A stretch of DNA of 47,785 bases, taken from the NCBI GenBank assembly GCA_020627945.1, contig JAHDFW010000007.1:4039-51823 (forward strand), given 5' to 3'. Under the pieces are notes generated by a model, which was not told where the DNA came from, searched no databases, and was given only the letters and a program-made list of their open reading frames with translations. How positions within the stretch are numbered: position 1 is the stretch's first letter; the number at the start of each line of letters is the position of its first letter. Origin of the DNA: Cytophagales bacterium (GTDB lineage Bacteria > Bacteroidota > Bacteroidia > Cytophagales > JAHDFW01). Below, piece after piece: positions 29,725-42,200 of this stretch. The position numbers and the translations under genes are program-made.

Positions 29725-30330
29725 ATGTTAAAATATATAGCACTGGGTGATTCTTATACAATTGGAGAAGGAGCTCAACCAAATGAAGCTTGGCCTAGTC
29801 TCTTAGAAAACGACCTCAATAAGTTGAACATACCTATTAAATTGGTCGCTAATCCTTCCGTTACAGGATGGACAACTCAAGATCTTATTGACAAGGAGTT
29901 GCCAGTCTTAAGAGAACATGGTGCTGACTTCGTAACACTACTAATTGGTGTTAATGATTGGGTGCAAGAAGTTACTATTGATACATTTAGTATCAACTTC
30001 ACTTACATATTAGAAGAAATCTATAAGAACTTATCCAATCGTAACAATTTACTAGTTATTAACATACCTGACTTTGGCATTACTCCAGAAGGTGGACAAT
30101 ACTCCAAGGGACGAGACATTTCAAAAGGACTTGAAGAATTCAATAACAAGATACAGGAAATTTGCGATGCTAGAAACATACCTGTCGTTGATATTTTCCC
30201 CTCATCCAAACGAATGGAAGCAGAAGCAGAATTGGTTGCTGAAGATGGAATTCATGGTTCAGCAAAAGCCTACGCTATTTGGGAAAAATTGATCCTACCT
30301 GAAGCCTACAAAATACTATCTAGAAAATAA
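29725..30330 (+). CDS. SGNH/GDSL-family hydrolase
   Basis: YIALGDSYTIGEGAQPNEAWPSLL (GDS block I), LLIGVNDW (block III GxND), DGIHGSAKAY (block V DxxH). Confidence 0.9.
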   Translation: MLKYIALGDSYTIGEGAQPNEAWPSLLENDLNKLNIPIKLVANPSVTGWTTQDLIDKELPVLREHGADFVTLLIGVNDWVQEVTIDTFSINFTYILEEIYKNLSNRNNLLVINIPDFGITPEGGQYSKGRDISKGLEEFNNKIQEICDARNIPVVDIFPSSKRMEAEAELVAEDGIHGSAKAYAIWEKLILPEAYKILSRK

Positions 30331-30918
30331 TTCCAGTTGATCTGGCAACAATTTAAATGACTTCCGGTGCAAATCGGTTAACCCATACTCTTTTATACCA
30401 GCCCTATGCTTCTTGGTTGGATAACCTTTATTACTCCCCCAATCATAATATGGATGTTTTTCAGCCAATTCAACCATTAGATCATCTCGATAAACCTTCG
30501 CCAAAATGGAAGCGGCTGCAATGGAAAGAAATTTACCATCTCCCTTGACAATACATTCATAAGGTATTTCTAAATTCGTTTTAAACCGATTCCCATCTAT
30601 CAACATAAGTTCCGGCTTCACTTTCAATTGATCTATAGCTAAATGCATAGCTTTATATGTTGCATTCAAAATGTTGATTTTATCTATTTCAACATTGTCT
30701 ACAATACCAATTCCCCATGCCAATGCTTCCTCTTTAATAATTGGATACAATTGATTTCTTTTAGAGTCAGTCAATTTCTTTGAATCGTTAAGCAAATCAT
30801 TACTAAAATCACGAGGCAGAATCACAGCCGCGGCTATTACAGGTCCAGCAAGACAACCTCTTCCAACTTCATCTACACCTACCTCAATCTTATCTTTAGT
30901 AAAATTACTTTCCAGCAT
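30316..30918 (-). CDS. rnhB: Ribonuclease HII
   Basis: VGVDEVGRGCLAGPVIAAAVIL, LMIDGNRF, IAAASILAKVYRDDLM. Confidence 0.96.
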   Translation of the reverse strand: MLESNFTKDKIEVGVDEVGRGCLAGPVIAAAVILPRDFSNDLLNDSKKLTDSKRNQLYPIIKEEALAWGIGIVDNVEIDKINILNATYKAMHLAIDQLKVKPELMLIDGNRFKTNLEIPYECIVKGDGKFLSIAAASILAKVYRDDLMVELAEKHPYYDWGSNKGYPTKKHRAGIKEYGLTDLHRKSFKLLPDQLELFSR

Positions 30919-30955
30919 ACGATATTCTTACTTTATTTGTCCAAACACTTTCCTT

Positions 30956-31498
30956 ATGAAAAACCCTTGGAAGACTAATTCAAAGAAACAAATATACGAC
31001 AATCCATGGATTAATGTCACGGAACATGATGTCACCAACCCATCTGGAAATCCTGGGATATATGGTGTGGTTTCTTTTAAAAACAAGGCCATTGGAATAA
31101 TCCCGATAGATAAAAATCTAAACACGTGGCTGGTTGGTCAATATAGATATACGCTTGAAGAATATAGCTGGGAAATTCCAATGGGTGGAGGCCCATTAAA
31201 TGAAGACTACCTTGAATCGGCAAAAAGAGAACTTAGAGAAGAAACTGGAATTACAGCAAAGAACTGGACCAATATTGCTAGAATCCACACCTCGAATTCC
31301 GTGACGGATGAAGAAGGGTTCATTTACCTTGCAGAAGACCTTGAGTTTGGAGAACCTCAGTTTGAGGATACTGAAGACATCCAAATTAAAAAGATTCCTT
31401 TCGATCAAGCCATAGAAATGATCATGCAAAATGAAATTACTGATGCTATTTCTATTGCGGGTCTTTTAAAAGTTAATCAACTCATTAAAACCAATTAA
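30956..31498 (+). CDS. NUDIX hydrolase
   Basis: Nudix box GGGPLNEDYLESAKRELREETGITA. Confidence 0.93.
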   Translation: MKNPWKTNSKKQIYDNPWINVTEHDVTNPSGNPGIYGVVSFKNKAIGIIPIDKNLNTWLVGQYRYTLEEYSWEIPMGGGPLNEDYLESAKRELREETGITAKNWTNIARIHTSNSVTDEEGFIYLAEDLEFGEPQFEDTEDIQIKKIPFDQAIEMIMQNEITDAISIAGLLKVNQLIKTN

Positions 31499-31509
31499 GA
31501 AGACCTCTT

Positions 31510-32673
31510 TTATCTACGTTCCACAGGTCCGCGCCCTCCCATAGGAACCGGACAAGGAAGAAACTTTTTAATTTTCGGAACCTTAGAATAGTGATGAGGT
31601 ACAAACGTAATATTAATTTCATGAGCTCCAAAGGTGTTAGCAATCTTCAGCTTTGAAACTATAAAGTCGTAACTATAACTGATATCTATTCCATTATAAA
31701 TCCAACCTACTACTCCAACAAAAGATTCGTTGTTATGCAATCCAGAAATAGGGTTTTCTGGATCTTGAGGAATCCTTAGTCCTGGATCCGGCAAACTTGG
31801 ATAATCAAACTCTACCAATCTCCAACGCTTTAACGGAATCCCTCTATACCATACCCCCACTAACAATTGATCAAATATTCCATATAAACCTAAGTCTAAC
31901 TGATCTGATTTACCTTGACTTTTGTAATGAAAAGTCGGAGTTATCGCATATGCTTTTGGTTTATTAAGATGAGAATACGCTCCCATTCCCGTTTCTCTTG
32001 GTAAAGGAATTCTGTAACCACCTACCAACGCATATTTAATTGGTAACAACCCATTCTGTTGACCTGTCGCTGGGTTTACCCCGTCAATATCAGGAATTCC
32101 AGCTATGGTGAAATCCGTGTTCGGTGTATTTAAATGATGCGCTGAAGCAGATATGTAGTAATTTTTATTATAAAACAAAAGACCTGAACTAATATCAGCC
32201 ATACCCTTTCTTAAAACTCTAGCCGAAGGTGGGTTTAAAACATTAATCCCAGTTGTTTGCAAGTTCTGTGGAAATACTAAACCGTAACCAACACTTCGAG
32301 CAAGATACCCCAATTGCATTCCAAACCTCAAAGAATGAGTTTCATCAACATGCAATTCATAAGAATACTGAAGACTTAAATCCGTGGTTCTTAAGTCATT
32401 TGAACCCTGAAAATCTTGAATAATCATCACACCAAAACCGCTTTGATACTGTTCAAAATAACGATCATATGCGAACATGGTGGTATTATACTTACCGTCA
32501 ATTTTAGGCCATTGCACACGTTGATGCATCATAATCCTATTATGATGATCACTACCAGCAAAAGCTGGATTCAAATACAAAGCCGAGGCATAAAACTGTG
32601 CAAATTGGATATCCTGTCCAAGCACCGATCCGCCTACCAAAAGACTAAACAATAAAACGTAAATTTTGCGCAT
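31510..32673 (-). CDS. PorP/SprF family type IX secretion system membrane protein
   Basis: QDIQFAQFYASALYLNPAFAGSDHHNRIMMHQRVQWP..., GFGVMIIQDFQGSNDLRTTDLSLQYSYELHV, SYDFIVSKLKIANTFGAHEI: typical PorP/SprF pattern. Confidence 0.92.
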   Translation of the reverse strand: MRKIYVLLFSLLVGGSVLGQDIQFAQFYASALYLNPAFAGSDHHNRIMMHQRVQWPKIDGKYNTTMFAYDRYFEQYQSGFGVMIIQDFQGSNDLRTTDLSLQYSYELHVDETHSLRFGMQLGYLARSVGYGLVFPQNLQTTGINVLNPPSARVLRKGMADISSGLLFYNKNYYISASAHHLNTPNTDFTIAGIPDIDGVNPATGQQNGLLPIKYALVGGYRIPLPRETGMGAYSHLNKPKAYAITPTFHYKSQGKSDQLDLGLYGIFDQLLVGVWYRGIPLKRWRLVEFDYPSLPDPGLRIPQDPENPISGLHNNESFVGVVGWIYNGIDISYSYDFIVSKLKIANTFGAHEINITFVPHHYSKVPKIKKFLPCPVPMGGRGPVERR

Positions 32674-32699
32674 AATTTTATGTGGTTCAGTTCAACAAA

Positions 32700-32730
32700 T
32701 AAAAGTACAAATAACTTAGAAAAGTACAAA
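32700..32730 (-). promoter_or_regulatory. Candidate Bacteroidota promoter for the porP/sprF gene
   Basis: Minus strand TTTG (32727-32730) - N19 - TACTTTTA (32700-32707); one mismatch to TTTG-N19-TAnnTTTG, about 27 nt from the start codon. Confidence 0.4.
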
Positions 32731-33067
32731 GCTTTGATTAGTGTTTTTACGAAAAAAATGTAAATTAATATTATATACACTACAAAAAAACCATTCTTTT
32801 CAAAGGTAAACTTATTGTACTATTCCATTATTTAATTAAAATATTCTTTAAAAACATTAATCAATAAAGAAATTATATCAACATTTTAATAATCTCTAAA
32901 TAAAGGCTACAAACACCATTTTCACCTATTATAAAATAGAACACAGAAGTGTACGACATCTCAAACTAAAAGGTTTCGTTAAAAAAATATTTATAATTTT
33001 TCCAACACATACCACACAAGTCCGACCAACTATAAGAACGAACATTAGAAAGTACAGTTTTTAATCC

Positions 33068-33098
33068 TTGTAAAAAAATAGAATTTTTAGTAGTTTTC
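33068..33098 (+). promoter_or_regulatory. Weak candidate promoter for the giant repeat-protein gene
   Basis: TTG (33068-33070) - N20 - TAGTTTTC (33091-33098); near match to the Bacteroidota consensus. Confidence 0.25.
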
Positions 33099-33214
33099 CA
33101 CTTGATTAGGTCTAATGCGTAACAGTTTATGAAGAACTTTTTGCATTTTTCCAATATTTTAAAACCAAATCAAAACGCATGCGTACAAGTCTACAGTTTG
33201 ATTCAAAAGGGATT

Positions 33215-36200
33215 ATGAAGAGATTTCTATTTTTTGCCACAAGTTGTGTATTAGCATTTTTCGTGGTCACCCCGACTAAAGCGGGTGGACCAGCGACTGG
33301 ATGTACCACCTTACCTATAGTTGAGGACCCTACGCTGGGCTCTGACCTCAATGAACATCCATGTGATGACAATGTTCCAGTCTTTGTTGTTGACCTTCGA
33401 GGTGACAATGATAGTTTATGGGACACACGAAACTTCGTCGGACAGGATATGGAAACGGGAACATATAACGGAATTCCCATTAACGGATTTGATCAGTTGG
33501 ACATCAACCTTCCGTTGGATGGTGTAGGTGTACGTCGTCATGGTGATAAGGATGCGCCATGTGAAACTTGTTGCGAATCGAATGTCATTAATCCAGACAA
33601 CGAATCATGTGTGGGAATCATTTTGTATTTGGACGATGCTGCAGCTGGGATGGCGTTTGACATTGTTTCTGGTGCAACGCCTGGATCTGGTGTTTTAGGA
33701 TATCGATTCATGTATCCAGATGGTAACGCAAATCCTTTTGACCCAGGAAATATAGGCTGTAGTCCAGAATATCCTGCCAACGGAACTGAGATTTGTTTAG
33801 CTGGAGGAGGCCCTTACTACCTGTCATTTTGTAAGCCAGGTGCAAACCCTAACCATTTCACAATAAGATCAGTACCTGCTCCAGAGGTTGGGCCAACAGA
33901 TGTTGTTTCGGAAGCATGTTTAGGTAAAGTATGGGCTACTGGATATAATCCAGCCACTATCCAATGGACTCCTGTCCCTACTGGAAGTCCATGGGCTGAT
34001 TCAGCTGTACTAACATGGATGTACTCTGATAGTGCTTATACGTCTCAAACAAATGGTCAATTCATAGACACCTTGTACGTTGCAATTGATGAAAACACAG
34101 CATTAAACTTTGCTGACTCATTACCTGACTCGGTATTTTTCGAAGTATGTGGTAGCCCTTTTGGATCTTGTGATAACCTAGTTATTTGTGATACTACCAT
34201 GATCCGATTCGTTAGTAACCTGGAAGTAGAAGTCACCCCAAAAGATCCCGCCATATGTTTTGGAGAATCCTTTGTAACCTTATTTGCTAATGGTTTAAAT
34301 GGTGATCCACCATACATTTACAATTGGTATTTAGATGGAGATCCTGTCCCCGTTTATGTCGGTATTGGTGATGATGACTCCATTAATGTATTCGGATCAG
34401 GAGCTATAAGTGCTGGACAATATGTCGTCACATTGCTCGATCAACAAGGGTGTAGTTCCAACAACGACACCACAAATGTACTTGTATATCCATCTCCTAT
34501 CAGCATAGATGTAGGACCAGACACCATTGCCTGTGCCAATGATAGTTGTGTTCAATTATCCGCCGAAATAGTCGTCGCAGGAGGTATGATTTGGGAAACC
34601 GCTGGGCTTACTGGTTCGTTCTCAGTTAATGATTCGACAGATTCTGTTGGCGTGTTAAACACTACGTATTGCCCTGGCTCTTCTGAAGTTACTAATGGCT
34701 CGGTTGAGTTAATTGGTAGAACTACAGAAAACCGTACTTGTGCGGCTGAATACGATACATTAGTGCTTTCTTTTGACCCTCCTCCTACGGTTGAAGCTGG
34801 ACCAAATGACACCGTTTGTGCTAACAATCTTGATGTTCAATTAGGAGGAACTTTTACCAATTCAACGGGTGGAGTCTGGTCTGGTGGTACTGGAGATTAC
34901 TCCACGTTCCCCCAGGACCCTAATGCCATTTATACCCCTTCAGACGGTGATACAATAGGTGGCGCGTTCACGTTATTTTGGGAAAGTACAGGACATTCAA
35001 CTTTTTGTGCTCCTGAAAGGGATAGCTTGGTTATTACCGTTGTGCCATCCCCTATCGTAGACGCAGGACCAGATGATACAACTTGTAACAACAATTACAA
35101 TACAACCCTAGCTGCATTCTCATCTACTGGGACTGGAGTATGGAGAAATGCAAATGGAGATAATAGTGGTTTTGTGGATGTTAATTCACCAACCAGCGGA
35201 TATACTCCTACTGCGGCAGATGAGTTAGCTGGTGAAGCAATACTTATTTGGGAATCAACTAACAACGGATTGTACTGTGTACTTGAAGCTGATACTATGC
35301 GTTTGGCCGTTAATATTGCTGCTACAGCAACTGCGCCAGATGACTTCAATGTTTGTCAAAATAACCCAGACTTCTCAGTAACGGGAATTACCAACCCTAC
35401 TAGTCTTAGCGTGTATTGGACCACGAACATGCCAGGTATGTTTACAGGAAATGATTCTACGAATTACACGGTTTCATATGAACCAAATGTTACTGTAAAT
35501 GATACTGGGACTTACGATTTATTATTTTGCATACCTAATCCTGGCGATGCATGTTTGTTAGAATGTGACACCACGGTAGTTGAAGTTACCCCTTCCCCAG
35601 TCGTTAATGCGTGTGAAGGATGTGGACCTTTTGCTTACAATTTCGTTTGTGTAGACAACTGTGTTTCTGATCAAGCTGCTTTCTCTGGATTGCAAGGATC
35701 ATTCGCTAATCAATCTTTCTTCCCTGGAAGTGGAATTGTATGGAGAGTTTATTATTCAACGGATTTAGCTGGTACAAATATGCAACCAGTTCCGGATCTA
35801 GATACTAGAATGACAGATTCGACGCTATTAACAAGTGATTATTGTCCAGGTACCGAAGAAACTCCAATTTTCCCAAACACTGGATATAGAATTCGTTTTG
35901 AAATAAGACCAACCAATGTAGGTAATTGTTTGATTCAACCTGCTACGGCGGACATGCTTGTTTTACCTGCTCCAGTAGTGGATTTAAGTCCTGATCTAAC
36001 TTTATGTGAAAACAACTTAACATCAGTTACGGTATCGCCTAATGTCAGCTTTGCTCCGAACGTAACGGTTGGAGCATCTTCTTGGACTTCAAACGGGTCG
36101 GCTACAGGTTTTTCCGCTCCTACCAGTCAAACCACAGATTATAATACTCCTTCGGATGCGGTAGCAGGAGATTCATTTAACCTAAAGGTTTGTGTGAATT

Positions 36201-39200
36201 CTTTAGTGCTTATTAGTGGAACACAATGTCCTACTATATGTGATAGTTTAACATTAGACATACTAGCAGCACCGACGGCTTATGCTGGATTGGATCAAGA
36301 AGTTTGTGCCAATAACCCAGAAGCTACATTAACAGGTGATACAACATCTGGGGACTCTCGAGGTGACTTGAACTTCCAATGGAGTAATATATTTGGTACA
36401 GATGGTACGTTTACTACCCCTACTGATCTTAGTACTAATTATACTCCTGATGCATCGCAAGTTATATCTAACTTAACTCCTCCTGGAGATAGTACGTGGT
36501 GTTTAGAATTTACAGTGGCCGATGATTCTAGTTTCTGTGCTCCTGTGTCAGATACGGTTTGTATTAAAGCAACACCATCTCCATTGGTTGAAGCAGGTCC
36601 TCCAGATACTGTCTGTGATAATAACAGACAAGCGTTCCTAAACGGTTCGGTAACTGAAGGTGGTTCAGCTGGTGTTTGGTCGGGTGGAACTAATGTTTTC
36701 CTACCTAATAGTAATACACTAGTGAATGCAGGATATAACCCTGTTACTCCAGATTCAGTAACACTATATTTATGTTCTACCGATGGTGTACTCAATGGAT
36801 GTTTAGAAGTATGTGACTCTGTTAAAGTATATGTTACTCCTTCACCTACTGTTAATGCAGGTCCTGATGATACATCTTGTGTCAACAACCCTAATATAAC
36901 ATTACAAGGAACATTCGATAACACTATTTCTGGTGGTATTGTATGGCGTAGTTTCGATGGCACGTTCTTACCAGCAAGTGATAGTACAAATCCAAATGGT
37001 ACATACCAACCTTCTGCTGCAGAATTGGGTGCTGGTAACACAACATCAAGTGTTATTATTTCAACCACCAATTCTGGAAATTGTTTTGAGGTAGTTGATA
37101 CTGTAGACTTATTCTATAACCCTACCCCAATCGTTGATGCTGGTAACAATGTTAATTCTTGTTCGAACAATCCAATAGCTTCAATAAGTGGTACAGTAAT
37201 AAACGCCGGCGGAGGAATATGGTCTACCAATAGTACCGATGTTACTATTACTTCTCCGACTACATTAGCAACCGATGTAAATTGGACCAATGGATTACCA
37301 ACTGCTGGAGACAGTGTAATAATGTATTTAACATCTAGTGATAACGCTAACTGTTTGCCAGTGGTAGACTCTATGACCATTCACTATACACCAGCTCCTA
37401 CTGTGGATGCTGGACCAGCCGATACTTCGTGTGCTAATAACACTCAGTTATGTTTAAATGCGAGCATGACATTATCTACAACTGCACTATGGTCAAACTA
37501 TGATGCTGGTGGGAGCTTCTCGGGTGGTTCTAACACCAACTTATCAGTATGTTACAATCCAACTCAAGCAGAGATTGATGCAGGTGGTGTATTGTTCCAT
37601 ATTACTACGACGGATAATGGAAACTGTTTACCAGTAAGTGACTCAGTATTCCTTACTATAATAGAGTCTCCAACCGTTGATGCTGGACCTCCTCAAACAT
37701 TATGTTTAGATGAATTACCTTTCACGCTTAATGGTTCATTTACCAATGACGGTTTGGATCCAGTTCCTTACGGTATAAACTGGATTGTTCCAGCTGGTGG
37801 AATAATTTCTTCAGTAACAAATACTGGTGCAACTTATACACCTCCATCTGGAGATTTACCAGTTATTGGAGCTACGACACCAACAACCTCAGACTTATAT
37901 ATTACAACGACTGGTGGACGTTATTGTAACGCGGTTACTGACTCAGTTACATTTACAATAATGCCTAGGCCTGTAGTGGAAGCTGGTGGAGATGTAGTTG
38001 TATGTACAGATGCAACTAGTATTGATCTTTCTGATTCAACTCTTAATGTTAATTCTGGAACATGGAGTTTAGGATCAGGTGCTACTGGTTCATTTAACGC
38101 AGGACAAACACAGTACTTAATCAACCTTCCTGGAGATTCTATAGGAGGTGACGCAATTACACTTATATACTGTGGAGATAATCCAACTTACGCTGGCTGT
38201 GGTGTTTATTGTGACAGTATCCAGGTATCTTTCCAATCTGCACCTACCGCTGTTGTTAATGCTCCTGGAACCGTTTGTAATAACGACTTCCCTATTGGCA
38301 TCACAGCCACAGGATCTGGTGCTGGAAGTTGGTCTGTAAGAAGAATTGGTGGTGGAGCTTCAAGTGCTACTTTTGGTAGTCTAACTGCACTTAATACAAC
38401 TGTAAATCCTCAGCCTGCTGATGTTACAGCAGGTAACATTATTGTGAGATGGACTACGGACATCATAGGTTCTTGTCCTTCTTTCTTTGCTGAAGATACC
38501 ATTAACTTATTACCTGGACCAATAGTTGAAGCTGGACCAGATGATACGCTTTGTTCAGACAATCTTGGAGTTGACCTTTGTGGTACAATTACTAATGCTG
38601 GCGGAACAGGTTACTGGAGTGTTTTATTAGGTCAACAGCCTGGAACTTTCATTAATGGTCCAGGAGCGCTTTGTCCTAACAGATATCTGTTCAGTAGCGG
38701 AAACTATGCAGATGGTACGGTTACTTTAATTTTACAAAACGATGATCTTACATTCTGTCCTCAGGCTACAGATACTGTAGTATTTACTTTGACACCAAAT
38801 GTAATAATTGATGCAGGTATTGACAGAACAATTTGTGGAGATCAAGATACTATTCAATTATCTGGAAGTGTTGCAACGGCAACTGGAGGTACTTGGACAA
38901 CCAACAGTACATGTAATGGTCCTATCGGAGCTTTCGACGATCCTAATATTTTATCACCTATATATACATGGTGTGCAAATGACACAGTAGGTAGCGCTGA
39001 TTCGGTAGTTATATATGTTACTTCAACAGGTAATGGATTATGTACTCCGGTGATGGATTCAATGGTATTGCATGTAACTCCTGTTCCTACTGTAGATGCA
39101 GGTCCTGACGATACTCTTTGTTATGATGAATTAAATATAACATTGAATGGTTCGGTTACGGTTGCAGCGCAGGGTGTATGGACAAATAACACAACAGGTC

Positions 39201-42200
39201 CAAACTCATTTACCAATGGTGGTGTATTCAATAACCCTACTGGTCCTGTAACTTATACTATAACTGAAGAAGACAGTTTGGCAAATGCCGCAGCAACTTG
39301 GGAATTCTATCTAAGTACTCAAGGTGCTGGGCAATGTAACAATGTAATGGACACCATGCTTCTAACAGTATTGCCTGCTCCAGTGGCTATTGTACAAAAT
39401 GACACAAGTACATGTTTTGATGCAGGAAGCTTTACACTGTGCGGAGACATGCTAAACTCTACTACTGGAATTTGGAGTAGTAATGGAGGTGGATCATTCA
39501 ATGGTACAGAAACCAATGTTTGTGGTGCCGTTTATACATTTAGTGCAGGTGACACAAACACCACTATTGTATTCAAACTATTAACTACGGACAATGAAAA
39601 CTGTTTTGCTGACTCGGCTACATTCACTTTGACAATTACTCCAAGTGTTATTGTAGAAGCTGGTCCTACACAAACTATATGTGCAACTGGAGATACAATT
39701 CAGTTGAACGGTTTTGTACAAAACGCTGGAGGAGGAACATGGTCTAATACTACTGGAGGTTCTTTCATAGATAATATAGATTTAACAACTTCTTATGTTC
39801 GTTCTCCTACCGACTCTACGAATGGTTTTACCTTTGTTTACTTAGATAGTAGACTTGAAGGACAATGTTTACCGCAACGTGATAGTATGCGAATCAACTT
39901 CACTCCAGTGCCAATAGTTGAGGCTGGACCAAATGATACGATTTGTGGTGATGCTGGAAGCGTAATGTTCTCTGGTACTGTGACCAATGCAACAGGTGGT
40001 CATTGGAGTTCTAGTGGAGATAGTGCATTCTTTGATAATGCAGATACATTAAATGTAACATTCGTTCCTTCTTCGAATGATACAAGTCAAGCTAATCAAC
40101 CATTAACTATTTATCTTACTTCAACTGGTAATGGCATATGTCAGCCAGTACAAGATAGTTTATTGTTAACAATCACCCCTATTCCAAGAATTGGAGTAGA
40201 CGATTTTGATACAGTTTGTGCGGATGTTGATACAGTATACTTATCATCAACGGTTGTAAATGCTGATGGAGTTTCATGGACGACGAATGGTTCTGGAACA
40301 CTAGTAGACTCAGCAATGTTAAGTGCTAAATATATATTATCAGATTCAGATACTTTGAATGGTAGTGTAAGATTCTTCGTTACTTCAACAGGTAATGGAT
40401 TATGTAATGCATATACAGAACAACTAGACCTTATTATCACTCCTGCTCCTGTTATGGATGCTGGGCCAGGTCTTACAATATGTAGAGATCAAGCTGCTGT
40501 TAATATTACTGGTACCGTGATGTTTGGAACTGGTGTTTGGAGCTCCTCTGATCCTGCAGGTGTATTTGGGGACAATACTCAGTTGAACACTACTTATACC
40601 CATAATACGACTGATCCTTTAATCCCAGATACGGTAACACTAACTTTACGTAATACTGGAGTCGGATTATGTCGTGAGATAACGGATAGCTTACAAGTAA
40701 TAATTAACCCAATTCCAATTGTAGATGCTGGTACTGTGGATACCGTTTGTGCGGATTCATCTTCGCTAGTACTTAATGGTACATTCTCGAATGCTGGTGG
40801 AGGTGTATGGACCTCTCCAACTAATGGAATCTTTAGTCCTGATTCGACTAGTACTACTCCTACGTATAACTTTAGCCCAGATGACTATACAAATGGTTCG
40901 GTTGTTTTAAGTTGGACAGCAACAAACACTGGTGTTTGTGATCCTGTTACTGATCAAATTGCAATCAATATTACTCCTGCTCCTACCGTTGAAGCAGGTG
41001 ATCCAATTAGAATATGTGCGGATGCTCCTGCAACCACTCTGGATGGTAGCGTAACTGTTGCTACAGGTGGTGCTTGGACAAGTAACGGACAAGGAACTAT
41101 TGCAGATACTGCTAACTTAAATAGTCTCTTTACAGCAGATTCAGCAGGTATTGTAGTATTAACTTTAACAACGGTTGGCAATGGGTTATGTAGACCTGTT
41201 TCAGACAATGTGGTAATTACTATTGACCCTGCTCCAACTGTAGGTGCGGGACCTGATCAAGTAGTTTGTGCGGATGTTACTGGTGTAACTATGTCTGGTA
41301 ACTTCACCAATGCAACTGGAATTATTTGGAGAGCATTTGGTACTGGAAGTTGGCAAGGTAATGATAGTACTTCTCTTGGAGCAGTATATCTACCTTCTCC
41401 TCTTGACATTACAGTAGGTACTATTCAAATAACTGCTACGACAACAGACTCTATTACAGGTTGTTTATCTATCGTAGATACAATGGCTGTGGTATTTAGT
41501 CCACTACCAACTGTAGACGCAGGAGATGCAGCTGCATGTTTTGATGAGTCTGGTGTGACACTTACTGCTGTAAGAACCAATGCACCTGGTGTAATCTGGA
41601 GCACATCTGGTTCTGGAGGTGGTAGTGAGTTTGGAGGAAATACAGCTAATGATGTAACATTCTTCACTCCTCACCCTGCGGACGTACCAGGAAATATTGA
41701 AGTTTATGTAAGAACTCAAGTTTCAGGAGGATGTCCAGCAGCCCATGATACTATTCAAGTTCAAATCAGACCTGAACCACTTGTTGAAGCTGGTTTAGAT
41801 TTAGTGATTTGCGAAGATGAACCGTCAGTAATTGTTGGAACTACAGCAGACACTACCAACTATAACGGGCCATTAGAATGGTTTTCTAGTGGTGCCACTC
41901 AAGGTAATTTTGCAGACTCAAGTTTGATACCTACTCAGTATGATCCTTCAGCAATTGATCTTGTAAATGATTCAACTATCATTTACCTATGTACAACTGA
42001 CAATGGTCTTTGTCCTGAAGTATGTGATTCATTGTTCATTTTCTATACTCCAGCGCCGGCAGTTTATGCAGGCCCTGACCTTACAAGATGTGCTGATGAA
42101 GACACGGTATGTCTTACAGGGGCAACGGTCAACACTATCCCTGGTGGGGTAATTTGGACTACTGATGGAGATGGATCTTGGTCTAGCAATGATTCCACAA

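Noticed and set aside
33127-33480. Minus-strand ORF of 117 aa, and overlapping short ORFs 32966..33154 and 33321..33527
   Set aside because: They overlap the intergenic region and the signal peptide/N-terminus of the giant + strand gene; composition is not protein-like.
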